A stretch of 13,087 nucleotides of DNA from Deltaproteobacteria bacterium (lineage in GTDB: Bacteria; Desulfobacterota; Binatia; DP-6), in assembly GCA_005879205.1 (NCBI GenBank), contig VBLD01000005.1, positions 1 to 13,087 of the forward strand, in the 5' to 3' direction. The notes beneath the pieces were generated by a model. That model ran no database searches, was not told the DNA's origin, and worked only from the letters and a program-made list of their open reading frames with translations. The translations under genes and the position numbers were made by a program. Every line of letters starts with the position of its first letter. Position 1 is the stretch's first letter. Shown in pieces: positions 6,006 to 13,087 of this stretch.

Positions 6006-7804
6006 TCGGGCGCGCGTTTGCCCGCCGACTCCTCGAGGTCGGCCAGGTTCCCCTCGATCATCTGCCTACCCGGCGTCCCGGGCGGGAAGCGCGCGAGCGC
6101 CTCGTGGAAATCCGCCGCGGCGCCGGCGACGTCGTTCTTCTCCCGGCGGGCGAGGCCGCGGTTGTTGTAGGGGCGACCGTCGCTCGGGACGAGGCGGATG
6201 GCCTCGCTCAGGTCGGCGATCGCGCCGTCGAGGTCGCCGCGGGCGAGCCGCAGCGTGCCGCGGTTCAGATACGGGGACTCGTAGAGCGGGTTCGCCTCGA
6301 TCGCGGCCGCGAAGTCGGCCATCGCCGCCTCGTACTGCCCGCGCGTCTGGAGCAGGCTGCCGCGGTTGTTGTACGCGAACGTGAACTTCGGGTTGATGCG
6401 GAGCGCCTCGCCGTAGTGGGAGTAGGCGCCGTCGAAGTCGCCGTGTACCTGGCGCTCCCATCCGAGGTTCAGGTGTGCAAAGTAGTTCTCCGGATCGACG
6501 CGCAGCGCGTGGTTCCAGAGGCTCTGGGTGTCCTTCCAGATCCGGGTCTGGCGCCAGGTGAGGACGCCGAGCAGGACGAGCCCGACGGCCGCCACGGGGA
6601 GGAGGAGCGGCCGACGACGCAGTCCGGCGGCCAGGAGGAACGCCCACGGCAGACAGGCGAGATAGGTGTAGCGGTCGGCGGCGATCTGCGGCCCCGTCTG
6701 CATGAAGCCGAGCATCGGGCCGACGATGATCGCGTAGCAGGCCGCGGCCGCAAGGGCCCACGGCCATCGGCGGCCGAGCGCGATCAGCGCGCCACCCGCC
6801 GCGAGCACGGCGAGCCCGCACACGACGTATCTGGGTCTGGTCGGGTCGAGCGTCGGCTCGATCATGTAGAGCGGCGACAGCCCGAGTGGGACGAGGGTCT
6901 TCGAGACGTAGAACCAGAGCCCGTACGCCGCCTGAGCCGCCCGCGCGACGAGCCCGTGCTCCGCGAGACCCTTCACGTCCGTGAACTCGTGCAGCATCCG
7001 GAGCGTGACCGCGATGCCGCCCGCGGCGATCAGGCCGAAAGCGGCCTTCTCGGCGAGCACGCCCGCACGCGACGACCGGGACGTGGCGGCGAACCGGCGC
7101 AGCGGATAGACGTCCATCGCGAGCAGCACGAGCGGCAGCGTCACTCCCCAGGTCTTGGCGAGCAGCGAGAGGACGAAGCAGCCGAGCGACGCCCCGAGCC
7201 AGGGCCACCAGGGACCGTCGCGTTCCTTCTCGTCCACCATCCGGACGTAGGCGAGCAGCGTGACCAGGTAGAAGAAACCGGAGAGCACGTCGCGACGGGC
7301 CGTCGCCCAGGCGACGGACTCGACACGCAACGGGTGGATCGCGAAGAAGAGAGCCCCCGCGAGGGCGGCCGCCAGGGCTTCCCGATCCGGCAACGTCCGG
7401 CGCAGCAGCACCCGGATGAGCCGATAGGCGAGCACGGCATTCGCCGCATGCAGCAGGAGACTGGTCAGGTGGTAGCCCGCCGGGTTCATCTCCCACAGTA
7501 CGTAGTCGAGACCGAAGCTCAGCCAGGTGAGCGGCTGGTACTGCCCCCCGTGGAAGGTGGTGAACATCCAGCGGAGGTGCGCCGTCGACAGGCCCCGATA
7601 GTCCAGATTTTCGACCAGGTTCATGTCGTCGTCCCAGAGGACGAAGCCGTTCTGGAGAGCGGGCAGGAACGCGGCGAAGACGGCGACGATCAGCACCACG
7701 AGACCGAGCGCGCGCCGAAAATCGTCGCCGAGGAAGCGCGGCGCGGGCTCGGGGCCGGTCCGGTCGCGATCGGCCGGCATGAAGACCGAAGACTCGCGGG
7801 CCAT
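6002..7804 (-). CDS. Multispan GT-C/TMTC-like glycosyltransferase with C-terminal TPRs
   Basis: 600 residues. Around eleven hydrophobic segments can be read between about 32 and 417, followed by TPR repeats from about 423 to 590 (the HALRVDPEN, EALRINPKF, AAIEANPLY and EAIRLVPSD units). The first periplasmic loop holds WDDD (57-60), matching the acidic catalytic motif of GT-C enzymes. HPLRVESVAW (157-166) with RRD (170-172), and DRYTYLACLP (377-386), are landmarks of the TMTC/O-mannosyltransferase-like family, which transfers sugars from polyprenyl phosphates. The donor and acceptor here are unknown. Last gene of the operon: its ATG lies 3 bases after the aminotransferase stop and has no clear ribosome binding site, so translational coupling is likely. 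An in-frame ATG at 7780 is an alternative start. A purely structural membrane TPR protein is possible, but the WDDD loop argues for an enzyme. Confidence 0.8.
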   Translation of the reverse strand: MARESSVFMPADRDRTGPEPAPRFLGDDFRRALGLVVLIVAVFAAFLPALQNGFVLWDDDMNLVENLDYRGLSTAHLRWMFTTFHGGQYQPLTWLSFGLDYVLWEMNPAGYHLTSLLLHAANAVLAYRLIRVLLRRTLPDREALAAALAGALFFAIHPLRVESVAWATARRDVLSGFFYLVTLLAYVRMVDEKERDGPWWPWLGASLGCFVLSLLAKTWGVTLPLVLLAMDVYPLRRFAATSRSSRAGVLAEKAAFGLIAAGGIAVTLRMLHEFTDVKGLAEHGLVARAAQAAYGLWFYVSKTLVPLGLSPLYMIEPTLDPTRPRYVVCGLAVLAAGGALIALGRRWPWALAAAACYAIIVGPMLGFMQTGPQIAADRYTYLACLPWAFLLAAGLRRRPLLLPVAAVGLVLLGVLTWRQTRIWKDTQSLWNHALRVDPENYFAHLNLGWERQVHGDFDGAYSHYGEALRINPKFTFAYNNRGSLLQTRGQYEAAMADFAAAIEANPLYESPYLNRGTLRLARGDLDGAIADLSEAIRLVPSDGRPYNNRGLARREKNDVAGAAADFHEALARFPPGTPGRQMIEGNLADLEESAGKRAPD

Positions 7805-7807
7805 CGT

Positions 7808-8914
7808 TCAGACCACGGCCGCGCGCAGCACCTCGGCGACGCGCTCCTGCTGGGCGGGCGTGATTCCCGGGTAGATCGGCAGGGACAGCACGGCGCCGGC
7901 GGCCGCCTCGGCCACCGGGAAGTCGCCGCGCCGGTGGCCGAGCGAGCGGAAGGCGCCCTGCAGGTGGATCGGGGTCGGGTAGTGGACGGCCGCCTGGATG
8001 CCCGCGGCACGCAGCTTCGCCAGGACCTCGTCTCGCCGGGGCACGCGCACGACGTAGAGATGCCAGACCGGCTCGTTGCCCGGCAAGGTCGCGGGAAGGC
8101 ACACGCCGGGAGCGCCGGCGAGCAACGCGTCGTAGCGGCGGGCGGCCTCCCGGCGCTGCTCGTTCCAGAGCGTGAGACGCCGGAGTTTGGCGCTCAGCAC
8201 GACCGCCTGCAACGGGTCGAGGCGCGAGTTGAAGCCGGTCTCGGGATGGGCGTACTTCACGTCGCTTCCATAGTTGCGGAGCGCACGCGCGCGGCGCTGG
8301 ATCGCCTCGTCGTTGGTGAGGATCGCCCCCGCGTCGCCGTAGGCGCCGAGGTTCTTGCCGGGATAGAAGCTCGTGCCGGCGGCGAGCCCGAACGCGCCCG
8401 GCGCCCGTCCGTGGCGCGTCGCGCCGTGGGCCTGGGCCGCATCCTCCACCAGGACGACGCCGGATCCACGCACCAGACGTTCCAGCTCCTCCATCGGCGC
8501 CAGCTGTCCGTAGAGGTGCACCGGGACGATCGCCCGCGTGCGCGCCCCGATCTTCCTCGCGACCTCCGCCACGTCGATCAGATGGTGGTCCGGGTCGCAG
8601 TCCGCCAGCACCGGCACGGCGCCGGCGCGCGCCACGGCCAGCGCCGTCGCGATGAAGGAGTTGACGGGCACGATCACCTCGTCGCCCGGCCCGACCCCCG
8701 CCGCCCGTAGCGCGATCTCCAGCGCGTCGGTGCCGTTGGCGACGCCGACGCAGTGCTCGACGGCCGAGAAGCGCGCGAATGCCGCCTCGAAGCCCTCGAC
8801 CTCCGGGCCGAGCACGAAGCAGCCGCTCTCCAGTACGCGGGCGAAGCCCCGCGCGACCTCCTCCGCCACCTGGCGGTGCTGCTCGCGCAGGTCCACCAGG
8901 GGGATGTCGGCCAT
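7808..8914 (-). CDS. DegT/DnrJ/EryC1-family sugar aminotransferase
   Basis: 368 residues of fold type I PLP enzyme that aminates keto-sugar nucleotides. Visible motifs are PLVDLREQH at the N-terminus, GVANGTDALEIAL (57-69), VEDAAQAHGA with PLP-binding Asp158, the Schiff-base lysine Lys187 in SFYPGKNLGAYGDAG, and GFNSRLDPLQA (227-237). Length and motifs match full-length members such as WlbE/WbpE-type enzymes. The start at 8914 is supported by GAGGAG on the minus strand (8928-8923), eight bases ahead. The ATG shares one base with the stop of the upstream dehydrogenase gene, a classic coupled pair. The pairing suggests oxidation of a sugar nucleotide by the dehydrogenase and then amination here, giving a 3-amino sugar nucleotide. 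The exact sugar cannot be read from sequence. No acetyltransferase gene is adjacent. Confidence 0.9.
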   Translation of the reverse strand: MADIPLVDLREQHRQVAEEVARGFARVLESGCFVLGPEVEGFEAAFARFSAVEHCVGVANGTDALEIALRAAGVGPGDEVIVPVNSFIATALAVARAGAVPVLADCDPDHHLIDVAEVARKIGARTRAIVPVHLYGQLAPMEELERLVRGSGVVLVEDAAQAHGATRHGRAPGAFGLAAGTSFYPGKNLGAYGDAGAILTNDEAIQRRARALRNYGSDVKYAHPETGFNSRLDPLQAVVLSAKLRRLTLWNEQRREAARRYDALLAGAPGVCLPATLPGNEPVWHLYVVRVPRRDEVLAKLRAAGIQAAVHYPTPIHLQGAFRSLGHRRGDFPVAEAAAGAVLSLPIYPGITPAQQERVAEVLRAAVV

Positions 8915-9933
8915 CAGACCGGCTCCTCGCGCCCCGCGGCGCGCATCGAGCGCTGGACGGCTTCGAGGGCGCGCACGACGGTCGCGGCCTCGCGGCCGCC
9001 GGTGAGCGGCGGCTTCCCGTCGACGATGCACTCGACGAAGTGATCGCACTCCGCCTTCAGGGGCTCGCCGAGCGCGACCTTGGGGATCGTGATGTCGCCC
9101 TCGCGGAGGCTGGCGCGAAACGACGCGAACGAGTCGATGTAGGGCGCGGGCGTCCGCACCTCGGTCACCTGCTTGTCGTAGACGCGGACGGGCTCGCTCA
9201 GATTCATGTCGTCGAAGGTCAGCATGCGCCGGTCGCCGACGAGCGTGATCTCGCGCGTCTTCCGCGGGCTCAGCCACGAGATGTGCAGGTTCACGAGGAC
9301 GTCGTTCGGATAGCGGAGCGTGGCGAAGACCGCATCCTCGACGCCCGGGTTGATCCAGCTGCCGCCGACGGCCGAGGCGGCGAGCGGGGCGCTGCCGAGC
9401 CAGTAGTTCGCGACCGACACGTCGTGCGACGCGAGGTCCCAGGCCGCGTTGACGTCGACGCGGATGGGACCGAGGTTGGTGCGCACCATGGAGACGTAGT
9501 AGACGCGCCCGAGCTCGCCGGCAGCGAGCAGCTGCCGCACGCGCTGGACCCCCGGGTTGTAGACGAACACGTGTCCGACCATGAGGACCCGGCCGGCGCC
9601 CGACGCCAGCGAGCAGAGCTCTTCGGCCTCGGTCGAGTCGGCGGTGATCGGCTTCTCGACGAGGACGTGCTTGCCGCCCGCGAGCGCGCGCCTGGCGAGC
9701 GCGTAGTGGGTGCTGGTCGGCGTCGCGATCACGACCGCGTCCGTCCGGCCGTCGGCCATGACCGTCTCGGGATCCGTCGCCAGCTGGATGTCGGGGAACC
9801 GCTCGCGCACCTGCTCGAGGCGGCCGGCGTCGCGGTCGACCACCCACGCGACCTCGCTCGTCCGCCGGTTGTGGAAGTTGCGGATGAGGTTCGGGCCCCA
9901 CTGCCCGGCCCCGACGACCGCGATCCGGATCAT
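8914..9933 (-). CDS. Gfo/Idh/MocA-family NAD(P)-dependent sugar dehydrogenase
   Basis: 339 residues from the ATG at 9933. That start gives the family N-terminus MIRIAVVGAGQWGPNLIRNF (Rossmann GxGxxG) and overlaps the upstream glycosyltransferase stop as ATGA. A longer in-frame start at 9981 would run into that gene and adds nothing conserved. Further motifs are VVIATPTSTHY (67-77), VEKPIT with the catalytic-region EKP (93-95), and WDLASHDVSVANYWLG with the His170-Asp171 pair expected near the sugar. Relatives include WlbA, which oxidises UDP-GlcNAcA at C3, and myo-inositol dehydrogenases. Because the next gene is a sugar aminotransferase, a role in amino sugar nucleotide synthesis is favoured. 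The specific substrate is inference. Confidence 0.9.
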   Translation of the reverse strand: MIRIAVVGAGQWGPNLIRNFHNRRTSEVAWVVDRDAGRLEQVRERFPDIQLATDPETVMADGRTDAVVIATPTSTHYALARRALAGGKHVLVEKPITADSTEAEELCSLASGAGRVLMVGHVFVYNPGVQRVRQLLAAGELGRVYYVSMVRTNLGPIRVDVNAAWDLASHDVSVANYWLGSAPLAASAVGGSWINPGVEDAVFATLRYPNDVLVNLHISWLSPRKTREITLVGDRRMLTFDDMNLSEPVRVYDKQVTEVRTPAPYIDSFASFRASLREGDITIPKVALGEPLKAECDHFVECIVDGKPPLTGGREAATVVRALEAVQRSMRAAGREEPV

Positions 9934-10652
9934 CGCCGGAACCGCAAGCCCGCGTAGACGAGCGGCCGCAGGATCGACCACCAGCCGATCAGGGGCTTCA
10001 TCTTCGTCTGGCCGAGGTGCCGGGGCGGGTACACCTTGGTGACCGGCACCTCGGCCGTGCGGTAGCCGAGGCGGATCGCCTGCAGGTAGAGGAACGGCTC
10101 GAGCTCGTAGGCGTCGAGCCAGGCCGGAGAGAGGTCGAGGCGCGGGTCGGTCAGCACCCGCCGGTGCAGCGCGCGGAAGCCGTTGGTGGATTCCGTCACC
10201 CAGCGCCGCGCGGCCAGCGAGAAGAGCACGGGATGCACCCGCGTGGCGACCCGCCGGTAGAGCGGCATCGCCCCGAAGTTCGCTCCGGGCTTCAGAAAGC
10301 GGGAGCCCTGGACGAAGTCCGCCCGATCCTCCGCGATCGGATCGAGGAGCAGCGGGATCTCCTCGGGCGCATCCTTGTCGTTGCCGGCCATCACCACCGA
10401 GACATCGTAGCCGTGCTCGACGGCATGGTGGTAGCCGGCCCGGAGCGCCGCTCCCACCCCGGCCACGCGGCCCATCGGCAGGACGGTCGCGCCCAGCTGG
10501 CGCGCGATCTCGGGCGAGCGGTCGGTGGAGCCGTCGTCGACCACGAGGAGCTCGTCGACGACGGTCCGCGGCGTGCGGCGCACCACGCGGCCGATCTTCG
10601 TCTCCTCGTTCAGCACCGGCACGACCGCGATGACGGAGAGCCCCCGGTACAT
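9930..10652 (-). CDS. Family 2 glycosyltransferase
   Basis: 240 residues from the ATG at 10652, 26 bases after the M48 protease stop. The same frame is open far upstream, but only as antisense of the protease reading frame, so the short form is chosen. A GT-A fold is indicated by VIAVVPVLNEETKIG (7-21), LLVVDDGSTDRS (35-46, nucleotide-binding Asp pair), GVGAALRAGYHHAVEHG, and VTESTNGFRALHRRVL (152-167), as in DPM1/DpmA-like polyprenyl-phosphate sugar synthases. The metal-binding stretch normally read as D-x-D-G reads GNDKDAPEEIP (90-100). There is no C-terminal membrane anchor. It may load a sugar onto a lipid carrier that the GT-C membrane protein downstream then uses. This partnership is inferred from context. 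Confidence 0.85.
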   Translation of the reverse strand: MYRGLSVIAVVPVLNEETKIGRVVRRTPRTVVDELLVVDDGSTDRSPEIARQLGATVLPMGRVAGVGAALRAGYHHAVEHGYDVSVVMAGNDKDAPEEIPLLLDPIAEDRADFVQGSRFLKPGANFGAMPLYRRVATRVHPVLFSLAARRWVTESTNGFRALHRRVLTDPRLDLSPAWLDAYELEPFLYLQAIRLGYRTAEVPVTKVYPPRHLGQTKMKPLIGWWSILRPLVYAGLRFRR

Positions 10653-10678
10653 GGTTCCGGCCGGACCCGGACCTCGGC

Positions 10679-12109
10679 CTAGGGCAGCCCCCCGGGGGTC
10701 ATGCCGCGCCGCGGCCGCCGCCGCTCGAGGCGCTCGCGCTCCCGCTCGCGCACCAGCGGCAGGAGCTCGGCGATCGCCTGGTCGACCTCCTGGCGGCGCG
10801 GGCTCACCGGATCGAGGAGCGGCTTGGTCCGCTGGAAGTGGCTCAACGACTGCTCCAGCTCGCCGCGCAGCCGCGACGCGACGGCCAGATGATAGAAGCC
10901 GTCGGCCTCGTCGCCGCGCCGCCCGAGCGCCACCCCGGCCAGCCGGTGCGCCTCGTCGAGCTCGGGGTCGCAGGTGATCGCGCGCTGGAGCTCGCGAAGG
11001 GAACCGCTGTTGTCGCCGGCGTCGGCCAGCGCCTTGCCGAGCTGGAGGTGCGACCAGCCGTCCTCGGGATGCTTGGCGAGATAGCGGCCGAGCGCCTCGC
11101 GCGCCTCGGCCGGCTTCTTGAGCGCGACGTAGACGGTGCCGAGCGGCCGGTCTACCCGCCCGTCGAGGCCACCGAGCGCGCGGCAGCGCTCGAGGGCCGT
11201 GCGCGCCGCCTCGAGCTGGCCGACAGTCTGGTAGACGCGTCCGAGCAGGAGCTGCCGCTGTGCGTCCTCGGGCTTCTCGTCGGCCATGCGGCGGTAGCGG
11301 CCGACGACGACGTCGGGGGGCTCCGCGATGGCGCGCGCCACCGCCTGCGCCTCGGGCAGATCGGCCGCCGAGGCGGGCCGCCCCGGCGGGGTCTTCAGGT
11401 GCTGGGCGTTGATCGCCGTCGCCACGTTGGCCACCCGGTCCTCGGTGAGCGGGTGGGTCAGCATGTACGCCGGCACGCCCGCCGAATTGATCCGCTGGTC
11501 GGCGAGGAGCTCCTTGAAGAACGCGCCGAGCGCATGCGGGTCGTAGCCCGCCTGGGTGGCGTAGCGGAGCCCGAGGTAGTCGGCCTCCTGCTCGAACTCG
11601 CGCGAGTACTTGAGCTGCGCCGTCTCGGCGGCGGCAATGCCGGCGGCCCCGAGGACCGGGTTGACCGCCGAGACGAGGAGCCCGAGGAGGGCGGCGGCGG
11701 TCCACACCTGCCCCTCCTTCTGCTGCCGCAAGAGGTGATGGCCGCTCACGTGGCCGATCTCGTGCGCGAGCACGCCGGCGAGCTCGTCGTCGTTCTCCAC
11801 CCGCGCGAGCAGACCCGAGAACACGAACACGTACCCGCCGGGGACGGCGAACGCGTTCAACGCCGGGTGCTGCACCACGTAGAAGCGGTAGTCGAAGCTC
11901 TGCGGGCCGAGGACCCCGACCAGCTTCTCCCCGATCCGCGCAACGTACGTGGCCACCGAGGGGTCCTGAACGATGGGCAGCTCGCTGCGGGCCGCCAGCA
12001 GGAAACGCCGGCCGAGCTCGGCCTCACCGTCGGCCGCCGCGGGGGCGGCGACCGCGACCATGGTCGCGAGTCCCAGCCCGAGCGCCCGTGTCGCGAGGCG
12101 ACGCTTCAC
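10679..12109 (-). CDS. Secreted M48-family zinc metalloprotease with TPR repeats (BepA-like)
   Basis: 476 residues with a GTG start at 12109, overlapping the hemB stop as GTGA. GGAGG lies 11 bases ahead. The N-terminus is a signal peptide (basic MKRRLATR, hydrophobic core, AAA before Asp27), so it acts in the periplasm or is exported. The M48 signature is HEIGH (His116, Glu117, His120), with SREFEQEADYLG following (Glu173 is the likely third zinc ligand). LNAFAVPGGYVFVFSGLL (84-101) is the conserved active-site edge, and HPLTEDRVANV (219-229) is also typical. Residues about 280-420 are TPR units. In E. coli, BepA of this architecture helps assemble or degrade outer-membrane protein intermediates. 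A similar envelope quality-control role is likely, but the client is unknown. The C-terminus ends in an Arg/Glu-rich tail. Confidence 0.9.
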   Translation of the reverse strand: MKRRLATRALGLGLATMVAVAAPAAADGEAELGRRFLLAARSELPIVQDPSVATYVARIGEKLVGVLGPQSFDYRFYVVQHPALNAFAVPGGYVFVFSGLLARVENDDELAGVLAHEIGHVSGHHLLRQQKEGQVWTAAALLGLLVSAVNPVLGAAGIAAAETAQLKYSREFEQEADYLGLRYATQAGYDPHALGAFFKELLADQRINSAGVPAYMLTHPLTEDRVANVATAINAQHLKTPPGRPASAADLPEAQAVARAIAEPPDVVVGRYRRMADEKPEDAQRQLLLGRVYQTVGQLEAARTALERCRALGGLDGRVDRPLGTVYVALKKPAEAREALGRYLAKHPEDGWSHLQLGKALADAGDNSGSLRELQRAITCDPELDEAHRLAGVALGRRGDEADGFYHLAVASRLRGELEQSLSHFQRTKPLLDPVSPRRQEVDQAIAELLPLVRERERERLERRRPRRGMTPGGLP

Positions 12110-13087
12110 GCCCGGCCCTGCCTCCGGGCGGCGACGTCCTTCGCGAAGTACGTGATGATGACGTCGGCCCCCGCCCGCTTGATCGCCACCAGGCTCTCGT
12201 CGACGACGCGCACCTCGTCGAGCCAGCCGCGCGCCGCGGCGGCCTTCACCATGGCGTACTCGCCGCTCACCTGGTAGGCCGCCACCGGATAGCCGAAGCG
12301 GGCCTTCACCCGCCGGATCACGTCGAGATACGGGAGCGCCGGCTTCACCATGACGATGTCGGCTCCCTCCTCGATGTCGAGCGCGACCTCGCGGAGCGCC
12401 TCCTCGGCGTTCGCCGGGTCCATCTGGTAGGAGCGACGATCGCCGAACGCCGGCGTCGACTCGGCCGCGTCGCGGAACGGGCCGTAGAGCGCCGAGGCGA
12501 ACTTCGCCGCATACGACATGATCGGCAGGTGCGCGAAGCCCGCCGCGTCGAGCGCGCCGCGGATCGCGCCCACCCGCCCGTCCATCATGTCCGACGGCGC
12601 GACCAGGTCGGCGCCGGCCCGCGCGTGGGCGAGCGCCTCGGCGGCCAGCAGCTCCAGCGTGGCGTCGTTGTCCACGTCGCCGTCGCGGACCACCCCGCAG
12701 TGCCCGTGGTCGGTGTACTCGCAGAGACAGACGTCGGTCATGAGGACGAGGCCGGGAGCGGCCCGGCGGATGGCGCCGAGCGCGCGCGGGATGATGCCGT
12801 CCGGATCGGTCGCGCCACGGCCCCGCGCGTCCTTCTCCTCCGGGATCCCGAAGAGGAGCACCGCGGGGACGCCGAGGTCCACGAGGCGGCGGCATTCCTC
12901 GGCGGCACGATCCACCGAGTGCTGCGCCACCCCGGGCATGGACGCGACCGGACGCTCGACCCGCTCCCCCGGCACGACGAAGAGCGGCTGGACGAGCTGC
13001 TCCGCGGCGAGGCGCGTCTCGCGCACGAGTCGGCGCAGCGCCTCGCTGCGACGGAGCCGCCGCGGGCGGTAGGCGGGAAAGCGGCTC
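12106..13087 (-). CDS. hemB: Delta-aminolevulinic acid dehydratase (porphobilinogen synthase), 5' end off window
   Basis: Condenses two 5-aminolevulinate molecules to porphobilinogen in heme/tetrapyrrole biosynthesis. About 326 residues are visible, close to a full-length enzyme, but no start codon is reached. Upstream of an in-frame GTG at 13026 the frame continues as SRFPAYRPRRLRR, the usual HemB N-terminal arm, so the true start lies beyond 13087. Numbered from that GTG, DVCLCEYTDHGHCG supplies the three zinc cysteines (100, 102, 110), so this is the zinc-type enzyme. YAAKFASALYGPFRD holds the first substrate lysine (175), and MVKPALPYLD holds the Schiff-base lysine (228). YQVSGEYAM is also conserved. 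All active-site residues are intact. First visible gene of the leftward operon, overlapping the M48 protease by 4 bases. Confidence 0.95.
   Translation of the reverse strand, partial: SRFPAYRPRRLRRSEALRRLVRETRLAAEQLVQPLFVVPGERVERPVASMPGVAQHSVDRAAEECRRLVDLGVPAVLLFGIPEEKDARGRGATDPDGIIPRALGAIRRAAPGLVLMTDVCLCEYTDHGHCGVVRDGDVDNDATLELLAAEALAHARAGADLVAPSDMMDGRVGAIRGALDAAGFAHLPIMSYAAKFASALYGPFRDAAESTPAFGDRRSYQMDPANAEEALREVALDIEEGADIVMVKPALPYLDVIRRVKARFGYPVAAYQVSGEYAMVKAAAARGWLDEVRVVDESLVAIKRAGADVIITYFAKDVAARRQGRA

Noticed and set aside
4946..8710. A 1254-codon open frame on the plus strand
   Set aside because: It lies out of frame over the radical SAM gene and antisense to the glycan genes. Its translation is Arg/Ala/Gly-rich with no domain, as expected of shadow frames in GC-rich DNA.
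7808..9901. A single 697-codon frame that would fuse extra sequence to the DegT aminotransferase
   Set aside because: The N-terminal half is antisense-like, out of frame with the dehydrogenase gene. The aminotransferase starts naturally at 8914 with a good ribosome binding site.
10679..12895. A 738-codon extension of the M48 protease into hemB
   Set aside because: The extension is a shadow of hemB. A signal peptide begins at the GTG at 12109, with a GTGA overlap and GGAGG ahead.

Overview
The window is GC-rich, densely packed bacterial DNA with small intergenic gaps, ATGA/GTGA-type gene overlaps and zinc-type HemB. This fits a free-living, high-GC Gram-negative-like bacterium, such as a deltaproteobacterial, Binatia or Rokubacteria-like soil or groundwater lineage. 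That placement is inference from composition and gene style only. No rRNA, tRNA, CRISPR array or insertion sequence was seen.

Left part (1-2911). Bases 40-78 hold two copies of a palindromic operator-like site in the only AT-richer stretch of the left edge. Next, on the minus strand, is a 791-residue predicted lipoprotein. It joins a clan CD (caspase/legumain-like) cysteine peptidase domain, a helical middle, a PDZ domain and a TlpA-type thioredoxin domain with an intact CGPC motif. This is the most unusual gene in the window. Upstream of it are a hairpin-rich repeat-like spacer and a small solitary RelE/ParE-type toxin-like gene with no visible antitoxin.

Middle part (3079-6005, plus strand). 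A short helical-repeat protein of unknown function is followed closely by a histidinol-phosphate aminotransferase (hisC). The conserved N-terminus of HisC runs upstream of the first usable start codon. A 235-base spacer carries mutually exclusive hairpins and a dyad over a possible promoter. It leads to a radical SAM protein with a C-terminal SPASM/Twitch-like cysteine set.

Right part (6002-13087, minus strand). Six genes run leftward as one apparent operon: hemB (5' end off the window), a secreted M48 metalloprotease with TPRs (BepA-like), a family 2 glycosyltransferase, a Gfo/Idh/MocA dehydrogenase, a DegT-type PLP aminotransferase, and a multi-membrane-span GT-C/TMTC-like protein with C-terminal TPRs. 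Junctions are 4-base overlaps (hemB/M48 and GT2/Gfo), a 1-base overlap (Gfo/DegT), and gaps of 26 and 3 bases. The dehydrogenase and aminotransferase together could make an amino sugar nucleotide. The GT2 and the GT-C membrane protein could build or transfer a glycan, and the M48 protease could act in envelope quality control. The last gene meets the radical SAM gene head-on, with both stop codons inside a shared CTAG.
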